Part shown: piece after piece, positions 1-8,087 of the stretch
Position numbering within the stretch: position 1 is the first letter of the stretch
How the letters are laid out: each line of letters begins with the position of its first letter
Assembly (NCBI GenBank): GCA_964348665.1
Contig: CAYGDP010000001.1
Span: forward strand, 62,001-126,000
Direction: 5' to 3'
Length of the DNA: 64,000 nucleotides
From: CAYGDP01 sp964348665
GTDB lineage: Bacteria; Verrucomicrobiota; Verrucomicrobiia; Palsa-1439; CAYGDP01
Notes under the pieces: generated by a model
Database searches by the model: none
Seen by the model: only the letters and a program-made list of their open reading frames with translations
What the model was told of the DNA's origin: nothing
Position numbers and translations under genes: made by a program

Positions 1-995
1 TTCATCCAATCCAACTCGTCGAACGGATTCTCGCCGAGGATCAGATATAAATCAGTCAGCGGATTAAGAGGATGTTTTTCCCCCTGCTTTAAGCCAGTTT
101 TTTTTGAGTCGGTGTAGCTGTAGATCGCGTCCCCCGAATTGATATAAACTCTTTTGCCGCGCGTTTCCTCACTTTCCATACGCGCTTTATCACCCTTCAT
201 CCATAGTTCGTACTTCAATTTGTTTAACCTGCCTCCTATCACTTCGACTTTGCAATGGAGTGTCCGGTTGGCGTTAGGTGAGGGAGCAGGTTTGGCATTT
301 GTCTGACCCGCCCGCGCGAACGCGCCCATGATCTTCGTGCCGTCTGAACCGACAAACTCGATATCTACGGGCACCAAGAATTTCTCTTCGGCAATCTTCC
401 CGCCGATCTCGATGTTTTTGTAGGTCTTGGTGATCTTCCTCCAAGCCGTTCCCCGCCGGCCGTCGTCCACAAACTTCACTACGACCGGTTGTTCGATGGC
501 AATCCAATAGGTGAACTTCGACAGATTTGGCACATCCCATTTCCAAACCTCACACTGCACACGCTCGACGGTTTCAAACCCCGTTCGCTTCCCGCGCTCG
601 CGCAACACGGAGATCGCCAGGGACGGATTCCGCTCTTCTGTTGCCCCCAGTGTATTTTTCGTGCCGAGCTTGCTCCCCTCCAACCAAGAAAACTTCGTCG
701 CCCCCATAAAAATCTGGATGAGCTTTTGACCTTTTTTGGGGTTACCGAGCGTCTTGCGTTCGAAATCCGTGACCACGCCCGCCAGCTTGTTGCCTGTCTG
801 AATCGTCTCGATGCGTGCGTTGTCGTCCTGCATCCAAAACTCGGATAACCACGTCATCCCATTGGGCTGAACCTCGTATTGGGTTTCGATGAAACAGTGA
901 AATGCAGGATCCTGCGGCACATGCGGGGTTTCTGCGCGCACAACCACTGCCAGACAAGCAAATAGCGAGCAACCGATTGTGATGAACCGATTCAT
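1..995 (-). CDS. Secreted protein with two similar domains, C-terminus cut by window edge
   Basis: The frame is open from an ATG at 995 to the window edge, about 331 codons without a stop. Residues 1-22 look like a signal peptide (MNRFITIGCSL then a hydrophobic stretch ending VVVRAE). Two related segments follow, around residues 30-110 and 230-300. Each begins with a Cys-containing strand and a conserved W(M)xxDxAR(M/I)E pattern (FWMQDDNARIET and LWMKGDKARMES), which suggests a duplicated LolA/DUF4412-like beta domain that acts outside the cytoplasm. The segment between them holds a VQCEVWKWD stretch. A promoter lies just upstream. Function is not recognised, and the fold suggestion is inference. 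Confidence 0.72.
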   Translation of the reverse strand, partial: MNRFITIGCSLFACLAVVVRAETPHVPQDPAFHCFIETQYEVQPNGMTWLSEFWMQDDNARIETIQTGNKLAGVVTDFERKTLGNPKKGQKLIQIFMGATKFSWLEGSKLGTKNTLGATEERNPSLAISVLRERGKRTGFETVERVQCEVWKWDVPNLSKFTYWIAIEQPVVVKFVDDGRRGTAWRKITKTYKNIEIGGKIAEEKFLVPVDIEFVGSDGTKIMGAFARAGQTNAKPAPSPNANRTLHCKVEVIGGRLNKLKYELWMKGDKARMESEETRGKRVYINSGDAIYSYTDSKKTGLKQGEKHPLNPLTDLYLILGENPFDELDWM

Positions 996-1012
996 TCTCG
1001 TGCCGTGGGCGA

Positions 1013-1040
1013 AGTATAACACCTGCAAGGAATTGTGCAA
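1013..1040 (-). promoter_or_regulatory. Sigma70-type promoter for the secreted protein
   Basis: Read on the minus strand: TTGCAC, a 16-base spacer, then TATACT, ending 17 bases before the ATG at 995. Confidence 0.55.
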
Positions 1041-1148
1041 ACAATTTCTCAATCCCAAATTCCCTGTTTCCAAATTTAAGCGGGTCGAAACAAGCCGGTC
1101 CTATCTATAGAATGGGATCCGAAACGTACTGGTATGCAGCCGATAAAG

Positions 1149-1176
1149 TTGAGGCGCGAACAGTTTCGTGTTAGCG
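1149..1176 (+). promoter_or_regulatory. Promoter remaining in front of the queE relic
   Basis: TTGAGG, a 16-base spacer ending in CGTG, and TTAGCG. It has the same layout and nearly the same -10 region (GTTAGC) as the intact queE promoter at 2254-2281. The -10 box ends 7 bases before the relic's GTG. Confidence 0.5.
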
Positions 1177-1183
1177 TGCCGCT

Positions 1184-1261
1184 GTGTCTGGCGAAAAGCT
1201 TGTCATCAACGAAATCTACAAAAGCGTGCAGGGCGAGAGCATCTACCGCCGACTACTCTGA
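1184..1261 (+). pseudogene. 5'-terminal relic of a second queE gene
   Basis: Starting at GTG 1184 the frame reads VSGEKLVINEIYKSVQGESI and then stops after 25 codons. The intact queE at 2289 begins IDDTTLVINETYKSMQGEST, so the relic keeps the conserved substrate-binding N-terminus of 7-carboxy-7-deazaguanine synthase and its promoter but has lost the radical-SAM cysteines and everything else. The two differ enough at the DNA level to suggest an old paralogue or a replaced copy rather than a recent duplication. Its end overlaps the 3' end of the opposite-strand gene at 1243. Confidence 0.6.
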
Positions 1262-1683
1262 AAGAGAGAAGAGAAAACCATAATCAGAGGAACCACTATC
1301 AACTCAGAGGAAAAGCCAACGATCATTCCAATTCGGCTAACAGTTGGATAGGTGTCTTGCGCGAGAAAAGAAATCATAATGGCGAACAATCCCACCACAA
1401 CCAGAACGATCCATAGACGTGCGAGCAGGTTTTTTAACCGTTCGGCAGGATTCCAAATCATGTTGCAGGCAAAAATTGTAACGGCAAGCCCAGTTAAAAC
1501 CCAAAAGGCGTGACCTATCCAAATGCATTGCCCTGTAATCGTCTCATTCTCTTCCAGCAAATAAACCGAAAACATAGCCACAAAACTCGGCGCGCCAAAG
1601 GCGACTGCTGACCTTCTGCGTCGCCGACACCGGTCTGTTTTCTCACTGCGGAATTGCTCTCGAAGCTCGTTCACATTGAGCAT
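1243..1683 (-). CDS. Small integral membrane protein, unknown
   Basis: The predicted protein of about 146 residues starts at ATG 1683 (MLNVNELREQFRSEK), with an RRRRR stretch before the first membrane segment. Four hydrophobic segments are visible (around SFVAMFSVYLL, FWVLTGLAVTIFACNMI, LWIVLVVVGLFAIMISFL and GMIVGFSSELIVVPLIMVF), a cytoplasm-in, four-helix topology. The frame extends further upstream, but that part overlaps the divergent promoter at 1706-1733, so the shorter start is preferred. It is transcribed divergently from the PqiA-like gene. The 3' end lies on the queE relic. The family is not recognised. Confidence 0.55.
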   Translation of the reverse strand: MLNVNELREQFRSEKTDRCRRRRRSAVAFGAPSFVAMFSVYLLEENETITGQCIWIGHAFWVLTGLAVTIFACNMIWNPAERLKNLLARLWIVLVVVGLFAIMISFLAQDTYPTVSRIGMIVGFSSELIVVPLIMVFSSLFQSSRR

Positions 1684-1705
1684 TTTGCTCCCTGTCGGGG
1701 CGGCT

Positions 1706-1733
1706 TTGCAAGAGCAAAGCTTTCGTGTTAGCT
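1706..1733 (+). promoter_or_regulatory. Promoter of the PqiA-like gene
   Basis: TTGCAA, a 16-base spacer ending CGTG, and TTAGCT. The -10 box ends 12 bases before ATG 1746, leaving a leader of about 5 bases with no Shine-Dalgarno sequence. Confidence 0.55.
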
Positions 1734-1745
1734 TCGGACAAGCCG

Positions 1746-2240
1746 ATGAGTACGCCAAAAAAATCCTTATACGATCGCTATCCACGGCGCTACGAAGTGC
1801 CGCTGCTGATCCTTGCCTCATGTGTATTGCTGGGTTTTGGTTTGTCTCTGCCGCTGGTTTTCGTCAAGAAGATGATTTTTTGGAAAAACGAATACTCGGT
1901 CGTCACCGGCGCCTGGAGTTTGGTTCAACAGCGGGAATTTCTCCTGGCCGCCGTCCTGTTTTTCTTTTCGCTCGTCTTTCCCATCGCCAAACTCATTGGA
2001 CTGGCTGTCCTCTGGTTCGCCAGGATTGCCGAGGAACAGCGCCAGAACCTTCTGCGTTGGCTAGGCATTCTTGGCCGATGGTCCATGCTTGACGTCTTTG
2101 TGGTGGCAATTCTCATTGTAGCCGTCAAGCTTCGCCCCATGGCAAACGTAGAGCCGCGAATGGGCATCTACATCTTTTGCATCGCAATTATCTCCTCGAT
2201 GCTCACAACTGCGTACGTGGATCGCCTGGCCAGAAAATAA
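1746..2240 (+). CDS. PqiA-family inner-membrane protein
   Basis: This 164-residue integral membrane protein has four hydrophobic segments. The run LGRWSMLDVFVVAILIVAVK (about residues 115-134) is the diagnostic motif of paraquat-inducible protein A domains, which pair with MCE-type lipid transport proteins in other bacteria. Only one PqiA domain is present, whereas E. coli PqiA has two. No MCE gene is adjacent, so a lipid-transport role is inference. A start at GTG 1725 is also possible, but it lies within the promoter's spacer and -10 region. ATG 1746 gives a normal MSTPKKSLYDRYPRRYE cytoplasmic start. Confidence 0.8.
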   Translation: MSTPKKSLYDRYPRRYEVPLLILASCVLLGFGLSLPLVFVKKMIFWKNEYSVVTGAWSLVQQREFLLAAVLFFFSLVFPIAKLIGLAVLWFARIAEEQRQNLLRWLGILGRWSMLDVFVVAILIVAVKLRPMANVEPRMGIYIFCIAIISSMLTTAYVDRLARK

Positions 2241-2253
2241 CGGTCGCATGTCT

Positions 2254-2281
2254 TTGCGCCCCCTTCGATTTCATGTTAGCA
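2254..2281 (+). promoter_or_regulatory. queE promoter
   Basis: TTGCGC, a 16-base spacer ending CATG, and TTAGCA. The -10 box ends 7 bases before the GTG at 2289, so the transcript should begin at or next to the start codon. Confidence 0.6.
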
Positions 2282-2288
2282 TCTTGCT

Positions 2289-2996
2289 GTGATCGACGAC
2301 ACAACGCTTGTGATCAATGAAACCTACAAGAGCATGCAAGGCGAAAGCACCTTCGCGGGGTTGCCGTGCGTGTTTGTACGGCTGACGGCTTGCGATCTGC
2401 GCTGCTCCTATTGTGACAGCGCTCATGCGTTTACCGAAGGAACAAAGATGTCGCTAGCCGACGTGCTCGACCGCGTGCTGAAGTTTGATTGTCCGCTGAT
2501 CGAAATCACGGGTGGTGAGCCGCTGCTCCAGCCCGGTGTGCTGCCTTTGATGACACAACTCTGCGATGCCGGCAAAACCGTGCTGCTGGAAACCAGCGGG
2601 GCGCATGACATCGGCAAAGTGGATGCGCGTGTGCATCGCATCATGGATTTGAAATGCCCTTCCAGCGGCGAAAGCAGCCGGAATCGTTACGAAAATATTG
2701 GAGAATTGCGGTCAACGGACGAAGTGAAATTCGTCATCGGCACTCGCGAAGATTATGACTGGGCCAAAGAACAGCTTGGCTGCCATCGGCTTACCGATCG
2801 TTGCACGGTGCTTTTTTCGTGGGTGCAACCGCTCGCGCCGCAGCAACAAGATAAGGCTCTGAAATCCGTGCCAGCGGGACAGCATCCGATTTCACAACGC
2901 GAACTGGTCGAAGCAATGCTGTCCGATCAACTGTCCGTGCGATTCCAACTCCAGATGCACAAATATATATGGCCGGCAGACGCCAGAGGCGTATGA
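2289..2996 (+). CDS. queE: 7-carboxy-7-deazaguanine synthase (radical SAM)
   Basis: QueE converts 6-carboxy-tetrahydropterin to 7-carboxy-7-deazaguanine in queuosine/preQ1 synthesis, using S-adenosylmethionine and a [4Fe-4S] cluster. The N-terminal LVINETYKSMQGEST binds substrate in the family. The cluster cysteines are in CDLRCSYC (the CxxxCxxC form, residues about 36-43), and TGGEPLLQ is the radical-SAM glycine-rich motif. The length of 235 residues is normal. The start is GTG with no Shine-Dalgarno, matching a leaderless transcript. A truncated homologue lies 1.1 kb upstream. The other queuosine genes are not in the window. Confidence 0.93.
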   Translation: MIDDTTLVINETYKSMQGESTFAGLPCVFVRLTACDLRCSYCDSAHAFTEGTKMSLADVLDRVLKFDCPLIEITGGEPLLQPGVLPLMTQLCDAGKTVLLETSGAHDIGKVDARVHRIMDLKCPSSGESSRNRYENIGELRSTDEVKFVIGTREDYDWAKEQLGCHRLTDRCTVLFSWVQPLAPQQQDKALKSVPAGQHPISQRELVEAMLSDQLSVRFQLQMHKYIWPADARGV

Positions 2997-3004
2997 ACAG
3001 AGTT

Positions 3005-3097
3005 AACTCTCAACATTCAACTCTCAACTTTCAACTTCTAACGATTTCCGTTAACAATCCCTGGGAGTATCGCGTTGGGCGTTGAATGTTGAGAGTT
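3005..3097. repeat. 17-bp perfect inverted repeat of the host 'caac' repeat family
   Basis: AACTCTCAACATTCAAC at 3005-3021 is exactly inverted at 3081-3097, with 59 bases between. Related 'ctcaacactcaac' strings occur at 3466-3492 inside the next gene, and a 13-base match lies at 30207-30219 in the prophage. Confidence 0.7.
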
Positions 3098-3114
3098 TAA
3101 TCCGTTTACCTGTG

Positions 3115-4506
3115 ATGTTGCCTTTGCTGAAAACCTTGATTTCGGGGCCGCGCTCGCGAGCGCTTGCGACTCAATTGCATCGCTACGAATCGCGCAATGT
3201 TACGTTCGTGGCGAAGGACTGGCCTGTTTTTTGGAAGCGCGCGCACGACTCGAACGTCTGGGACGTGGACGGTAATCGTTTTCTTGATCTGACCGCCGGC
3301 TTCGGTGTTGCCAGTGTCGGCCATAACAATCCCCGTGTGATTTCCGCCGCACGACGTCAATTGAGTCAACTGGTTCATGGGCTTGGCGACGTGTGCCCAA
3401 ACGAATTGAAAATGCAACTGGCGCGCGAGTTGGTGGAATTAACGTATGGACGATGGGAACAGAACCAACGCTCAACACTCAACGCTCAACTCCCTACCTC
3501 CAAGGGAAAATCAGTGCTGTCAAAAATTATCGGTGCGCCGCGCCGAGGTGCGCGACCTATAACTAACACACCTGCCCGAGTCCTATTTGCCAATAGCGGC
3601 TCGGAATCTGTCGAAGCGGCTCTCAAGACCGCGTTGCTGGCAACCGGAAAACCGGGCGTGATCGCATTCCGCGGTGCTTATCACGGGCTTACCTACGGCG
3701 CGCTAGGTGCGACCGCATGGAAATTTTTTCGCGACCCGTTCCAGAAACAGCTCGGCAAATTCGTTACGCACGTGGAATGGCCAGCCGACTCCGTCACCGA
3801 AAATGTTATAATTATAACAATTTCGGAAACATTGACGCGAGGGGACATCGGTGCTGTTATCGTCGAGCCGATTCTGGGTCGTGGTGGGATTGTTCTTCCG
3901 CCGCCCAATTTTCTGCCGGCGCTCCGGCGGCTCTGTGATCAACACGGGGCATTGCTGATTGCGGACGAAGTTTTCACCGGGTTTTGCCGGACGGGGCGCT
4001 GGTTTGCGGTCGAGCATTGGGATGTCGTGCCGGACTTGATCTGCGTTGGCAAAGCGATGAGCAACGGGTTTCCGATTTCGGCGTGCATAGGGCGCGCAGC
4101 AGTAATGGATGCCTGGCCAGAAAATCGCGGGGAAGCCCTTCACACCAGCACGCATCTGGGCAGCCCGCTCGGCTGCGCGATGGCGCTGGCGACCATCGCG
4201 GAAGTGAAACGGCTCCAGCTAGACGAGCGCGCGTGCCGGCTGTGCGACTGGCTGCCGGGTCGCGGGCTGGGTTTGATGAAAGGTATTCCACTGGCGAGTG
4301 CGGCGGTTTGCCAGCGCGTTGTCAAACGATTGCTCCGCCGCGGGATTCTCGCATTGGGCGGTGGAGAGCGAGGGGATGTATTGACCCTGACACCTCCGCT
4401 GACGATTGATGAAGGCGAATTGGATTTTGCCGCAAGGGAAATCGAGCGTGGGATCAAACTTGGCTCTAGAAAAGGCAATGGACAGGGAGCGAGTCGAGGG
4501 CGATAA
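3115..4506 (+). CDS. Class III PLP-dependent aminotransferase
   Basis: This fold-type I aminotransferase resembles the acetylornithine/4-aminobutyrate/diaminobutyrate group. Visible marks are GFGVASVGHNNP near the N-terminus, FANSGSESVEAA (phosphate-binding region), GAYHGLTYGALGAT, IADEVFTGFCRTG (the Asp contacts the pyridine nitrogen), CVGKAMSNGFPISA (the Schiff-base Lys) and the HTSTHLGSPLGCA loop. The exact substrate cannot be told. ATG 3115 is chosen because the alternative TTG 3082 lies inside an inverted repeat. Two odd insertions interrupt the normal family spacing: a repeat-derived piece (about 3466-3492) before the FANSGSE motif, and a 30-bp palindrome at 3797-3826 that encodes TENVIIITIS. 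Confidence 0.85.
   Translation: MLPLLKTLISGPRSRALATQLHRYESRNVTFVAKDWPVFWKRAHDSNVWDVDGNRFLDLTAGFGVASVGHNNPRVISAARRQLSQLVHGLGDVCPNELKMQLARELVELTYGRWEQNQRSTLNAQLPTSKGKSVLSKIIGAPRRGARPITNTPARVLFANSGSESVEAALKTALLATGKPGVIAFRGAYHGLTYGALGATAWKFFRDPFQKQLGKFVTHVEWPADSVTENVIIITISETLTRGDIGAVIVEPILGRGGIVLPPPNFLPALRRLCDQHGALLIADEVFTGFCRTGRWFAVEHWDVVPDLICVGKAMSNGFPISACIGRAAVMDAWPENRGEALHTSTHLGSPLGCAMALATIAEVKRLQLDERACRLCDWLPGRGLGLMKGIPLASAAVCQRVVKRLLRRGILALGGGERGDVLTLTPPLTIDEGELDFAAREIERGIKLGSRKGNGQGASRGR
3466..3492. repeat. 'ctcaac' repeat translated within the aminotransferase
   Basis: Three imperfect units of the form caac(g/a)ctcaac give the peptide NQRSTLNAQL, which the enzyme family does not normally have at this point. 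They match the inverted repeat found just upstream of the gene. Confidence 0.55.
3797..3826. repeat. 30-bp AT-rich palindrome inside the aminotransferase gene
   Basis: The two 15-base halves match at 14 of 15 positions, with a perfect centre GTTATAATTATAAC. Its base composition is unlike the surrounding GC-rich coding sequence, and it keeps the reading frame. Confidence 0.65.
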
Positions 4507-4516
4507 TGCGGGCGTA

Positions 4517-6226
4517 ATGAACCGACTTGTGTTCGCGCTGGTACCGACCGCGGCGTTGATGAGTTTTCCGATGCTTATTTTGGATCGGAGCATCGGCGGA
4601 GAATTCCCGTTTCTATTGACCGTGCCGTGGGGTGCATTCGCCGTAGCCGCTTGGTTGGGATTGGTGGCGACAGAACGGAAAACGGAAACAGTTTCCGCCA
4701 ACGCACTGCCGTCCCCATCGTCGAATGCCGGATTCTTCGTCCCCAACAACCGATTCGCGTGTGTCCTCGGTTGTTTTTTTATAATCGCGATATTGTCGGC
4801 GGTATGCGCAAAAAACCGGTCTGCCAGCATGGCGGCGCTCTGGCCGTTGGCGGTGAATTTATTGCTGGCGTATGCAGTTGCCACAAGTTTTGATCCCCGG
4901 GGAAACGAACGGCTGGTGAAACTTTGGATCGCCACGGCGACAATATTAAGCATATGGGCGATGATCGTGCACTGGCGCGTGCCAAACTCGGCGGCGGAAC
5001 CGGTGGCGACCTTTGGCAATCGCAATTTTCTGGCTGCATTTTTGGCGGCCTCCGTGTGGGTGGGCACGTCGCTGGCCCGCAATGAGGGTGCGGCAAAACG
5101 ATCTCGAAAAAATTGGATTTATGGATTGTGGGGATTGTGGACGGTGTTGGTGATTGCGCTGGCGTGCCGGTCTCGTGGCGCAATGCTGGCGCTGGCGACG
5201 GTCGGCGGAGCGATTCTTGTGATGTGGATATGGCGCGTGGTAAAAACTCTTCTCGCGCGGTTTGTGTTGGTGGCAATCGCCGTGTTGATTGTTTTCATCG
5301 CGTTGGATTTGGCGCCAATAAAGTCGCGATTGGAAAAAATTTTCTCCGAAGATGTTCGTCCGGCAATCTGGCTGGGATCGTTGGGATTGATCTCGGAACG
5401 GCCGCTCGTGGGACACGGTTGGGGATCGTTCGAGTCGAACCTGGCGAGTCATCGTCCGATCCACTATTGGACAATCGGACGCGCGGCGCCCATCACCAAA
5501 CACGCCCACAACGAATTCCTGGAAATCGGAGCGGAAGGAGGACTCTTGGCGGTGGCTGCGTTCGTTGCGCTGCTGGTATTTGTTGCCTTGGAAGAGATGA
5601 AAGCGAATGTTCGCGGCAATCCATTTGCATTAGGGTTTGGCGCGGCACTGGCAACATGGCTGGTGCACAATCAATTGGATGTCAATCTACGGCATCTGCC
5701 TAACCAAACGCTATTCTGGGTGATGTTGGGATTGATTGTCGCACAGAATCGCGCGGACAACGTTACGCGACCCTTGTCGGCGCGATCAGGTATGCCAATC
5801 CTCACCCTGTTGGGTGCCGGCGCCATTTTGCTGCAAGCGTTCGTGAGGCCGATTTGGGCAGATCTACAGGTGATTCGAGGCGCTCGCGCGGTGGCGCAGC
5901 ATAACTGGCAGGCTGCCGCATTGGCCTACCACGATGTATTGGAAATGGATGAACACCGCCTTGAGATCCGCTATCGCCTAGGCATCGCACAAGCGCAAGC
6001 AAGACAACTTGACTCCGCTGCGGCGACATTCGAGGAATTGGACCGGCGAGCGCCCGACTATGGAGAGGTGAACGCGAATTTGGCACGAATCTATCTCGAT
6101 CAAAATCAACCTCATCGCGCCATCGAACGTCTGCGCCGGGCGATCAAGGTCAATCCTCATCGGCTCGAATACCGTCAGCTTCTACAGGCAGCCGAGGCCA
6201 TGGCGCGACCGGCAAAGCCGCGTTGA
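4517..6226 (+). CDS. O-antigen ligase/polymerase-like membrane protein with C-terminal TPRs
   Basis: About ten hydrophobic segments come first, followed by a soluble tail. The Wzy_C-type periplasmic loop is clear: GHGWGSFESNLASHRP followed by KHAHNEFLEIGAEGG, with the conserved His-Asn and Glu-x-Gly of O-antigen ligases. Residues from about 480 to the end form three tetratricopeptide units (ARAVAQHNWQAAALAYHDVL and the two that follow). Such proteins join or polymerise lipid-linked glycans at the outer face of the inner membrane. The start is uncertain: ATG 4478 overlaps the aminotransferase, while ATG 4517 begins directly with a membrane helix. The glycan is unknown, and no other glycan genes are nearby. 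Confidence 0.8.
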   Translation: MNRLVFALVPTAALMSFPMLILDRSIGGEFPFLLTVPWGAFAVAAWLGLVATERKTETVSANALPSPSSNAGFFVPNNRFACVLGCFFIIAILSAVCAKNRSASMAALWPLAVNLLLAYAVATSFDPRGNERLVKLWIATATILSIWAMIVHWRVPNSAAEPVATFGNRNFLAAFLAASVWVGTSLARNEGAAKRSRKNWIYGLWGLWTVLVIALACRSRGAMLALATVGGAILVMWIWRVVKTLLARFVLVAIAVLIVFIALDLAPIKSRLEKIFSEDVRPAIWLGSLGLISERPLVGHGWGSFESNLASHRPIHYWTIGRAAPITKHAHNEFLEIGAEGGLLAVAAFVALLVFVALEEMKANVRGNPFALGFGAALATWLVHNQLDVNLRHLPNQTLFWVMLGLIVAQNRADNVTRPLSARSGMPILTLLGAGAILLQAFVRPIWADLQVIRGARAVAQHNWQAAALAYHDVLEMDEHRLEIRYRLGIAQAQARQLDSAAATFEELDRRAPDYGEVNANLARIYLDQNQPHRAIERLRRAIKVNPHRLEYRQLLQAAEAMARPAKPR

Positions 6227-6250
6227 TTTTCACACGGCTCGTGATAGGCT
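6223..6250 (+). promoter_or_regulatory. Promoter of the GIDE-lemA cluster
   Basis: TTGATT, a 16-base spacer and TAGGCT. The -10 box ends 6 bases before ATG 6257, implying a leaderless transcript for the first GIDE gene. The -35 box overlaps the end of the upstream gene. Confidence 0.55.
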
Positions 6251-6256
6251 GGACAC

Positions 6257-7021
6257 ATGACCATGATCGTGGCCGCCAGTTCGAAAGATCCAACCATTCT
6301 CGCAGTATTTCTGTTCGGCGGCGGTTTGTTTGGATTTTTCTGGGGATTGCGCGCCTACTCGCGAAAACGTCTGATGCAAAACACTCCCACGTCCACCGTG
6401 GCTTCCGTCGCTCTCGGCCCCGCTGAATTGCAAGGCCGCGCCATCCCCCACGGAACGCCGATGACCAGTCCCATCATGCAAGCGCCATGTGTCTATTGGC
6501 GCTATACCGTTGAGGAGTACCGCAAAGGCAAGAAAAGTGGGCGATGGGTCACGATCGCTCGCGATGAACGGCGCGTGCCGTTTTTTGTCGAGGACGATAC
6601 CGGGAAAATTCTCGTGGACTCCATGGGCGCGGAGATTGACATTCCACAAGACCTGCGCGAGCAAACAGGCATGTTCGGAGGATTATCGGCGAACGCGCAG
6701 GTGTTTTGCAACCGGCAGGGCTACGGCACGGGGTTTTTCAGCCGCGACAAGCGTTTTACCGAATGGCATATCGCGCCGGACGACACCCTGTATGTGTTCG
6801 GCGCGGTCGTCGCCCCGGAAGGTCAGATGGCGGGCGTGACCAAGGTGGAAGACCGGCTCGTGCGAAGCGATCGCTCGTGCAGTTTCTTCTACATCGCCGA
6901 CAAATCGGCTAAGGAAGTCGAGAGCGCCTACGCGTGGAAAGCCGCGGGCGGCATTTTCGGAGGCGGGCTTGTGGTGTTGGTTGGCCTGGGTATTTTATTG
7001 AATAAGTTTGGGATATTGTAG
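6257..7021 (+). CDS. GIDE/BAM-domain membrane protein 1
   Basis: The predicted protein has 254 residues with one N-terminal helix (about 12-32) and one C-terminal helix (about 228-248) around a soluble domain. The domain matches the GIDE (BAM) module known from the mitochondrial ligase MUL1. It shows the stretch TPTSTVASVALGPAELQGRA, then APCVYWRYTVEEY, FFVEDDTGKILVD, and near the end VFGAV..PEGQMAGVTKVEDRLVRSD. No RING finger is present. It is the first of four adjacent paralogues followed by lemA. Bacterial GIDE proteins are often found beside LemA, but the biochemical role is unknown. Confidence 0.8.
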   Translation: MTMIVAASSKDPTILAVFLFGGGLFGFFWGLRAYSRKRLMQNTPTSTVASVALGPAELQGRAIPHGTPMTSPIMQAPCVYWRYTVEEYRKGKKSGRWVTIARDERRVPFFVEDDTGKILVDSMGAEIDIPQDLREQTGMFGGLSANAQVFCNRQGYGTGFFSRDKRFTEWHIAPDDTLYVFGAVVAPEGQMAGVTKVEDRLVRSDRSCSFFYIADKSAKEVESAYAWKAAGGIFGGGLVVLVGLGILLNKFGIL

Positions 7022-7023
7022 CA

Positions 7024-8040
7024 ATGGAATTTTATTACACTCTCTATATCAGTTTCTATTTGCTCATGGGGTTGTTGTTTTTCATCTGCGGCCTGCGCAA
7101 CTACGCGCGCAGCAAGCTGATCGCGAACACGCCCACGGCAAAGATTGGTTCGGTTGCGCTCGGCCTCGCCGAGCTGCGCGGACGCATTGTGCCGCGAAGC
7201 GGGATGGGTTGCCCCATTACCCGGCAACCCTGTCTGGGATGGAAAATAAGCATCGGAGGATCAAAACGAATTCCCGGAAGGATTATGTGGGAAGAATTCT
7301 ATTTCTCCTTCTTTCTGGAGGACGAATCGGGACGCATCCTGGTGGAGGCGAAAGGATTACAAGGACCCGAATCCATGACTCAAATGTTTATGGAATCGTT
7401 TTCGACTCCCTCGGCATTCAGTCGCAAGGGTGAAACTCGGCTCTTCAATCTCCGCTTTCCCGACGACAAGATCTTTTGGGTGGAGGAATGGCAGATGATT
7501 GCCCGCGACCGACCGAATGACATATTTGCGCAAGTGGTCGAGTGGACAAAAGAGCGTGGCGTTGACATCGTTACATTAGAGAGCCATCGCTGGGTGTCAT
7601 TGGTAATTTACAAGGCGCTAGATAAACCCGAGGCCGAGCTTTACGTTCTTGGCACAGTGACAGCCGTGCCGGAACAATTGGCAGGCAAAACCAAGACCGA
7701 AGATCGTGTCGCGCGTAGCGACCCGCGAGATCGCCTTTTGCTGGTTTCGACCGAATCGCCAAAGCGAACGGGGCAAGCGCATTTCCAAAGAGCGGTTGCC
7801 CAACTTATTGCGACCGCGCTTTGCCTGTTGATGGCGGTTGGCGTCTTTTTGCCGCTCTTATCTCTCCAGGCGGTAGGGGTTTCTACGATCGCGTTGGTTG
7901 TCGGTACAATCATTTTAGGGCTTTTGAAGCGCCAAATAGACCCGGTTGCGAACCTCGTCATCGCCGCTATGTTTATTTTGGCCATAATTGCTCTTTGGGC
8001 AATCACCATGCTCGAAGGAATCGGTCGGGTATTGCGCTAA
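7024..8040 (+). CDS. GIDE/BAM-domain membrane protein 2
   Basis: A 338-residue paralogue starting 3 bases after the previous gene. It has an N-terminal helix (about 8-25), the GIDE hallmark TPTAKIGSVALGLAELRGRI, FFLEDESGRILVEAKG, and LGTVTAVPEQLAGKTKTEDRVARSDP. It carries three closely spaced C-terminal membrane segments instead of one. About 60 extra residues sit in the middle of the soluble domain compared with paralogue 1. Tight spacing suggests co-transcription with the cluster. Confidence 0.78.
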   Translation: MEFYYTLYISFYLLMGLLFFICGLRNYARSKLIANTPTAKIGSVALGLAELRGRIVPRSGMGCPITRQPCLGWKISIGGSKRIPGRIMWEEFYFSFFLEDESGRILVEAKGLQGPESMTQMFMESFSTPSAFSRKGETRLFNLRFPDDKIFWVEEWQMIARDRPNDIFAQVVEWTKERGVDIVTLESHRWVSLVIYKALDKPEAELYVLGTVTAVPEQLAGKTKTEDRVARSDPRDRLLLVSTESPKRTGQAHFQRAVAQLIATALCLLMAVGVFLPLLSLQAVGVSTIALVVGTIILGLLKRQIDPVANLVIAAMFILAIIALWAITMLEGIGRVLR

Positions 8041-8087
8041 CCGGCAAGCGGTGGATTATCATCAATTAGTTTGGCATACTACGGGTG

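Noticed and set aside
4219..5082. A 287-codon minus-strand frame over the aminotransferase end and O-antigen-ligase start
   Set aside because: It is a shadow of membrane-protein coding sequence on the other strand, with no recognisable domain.
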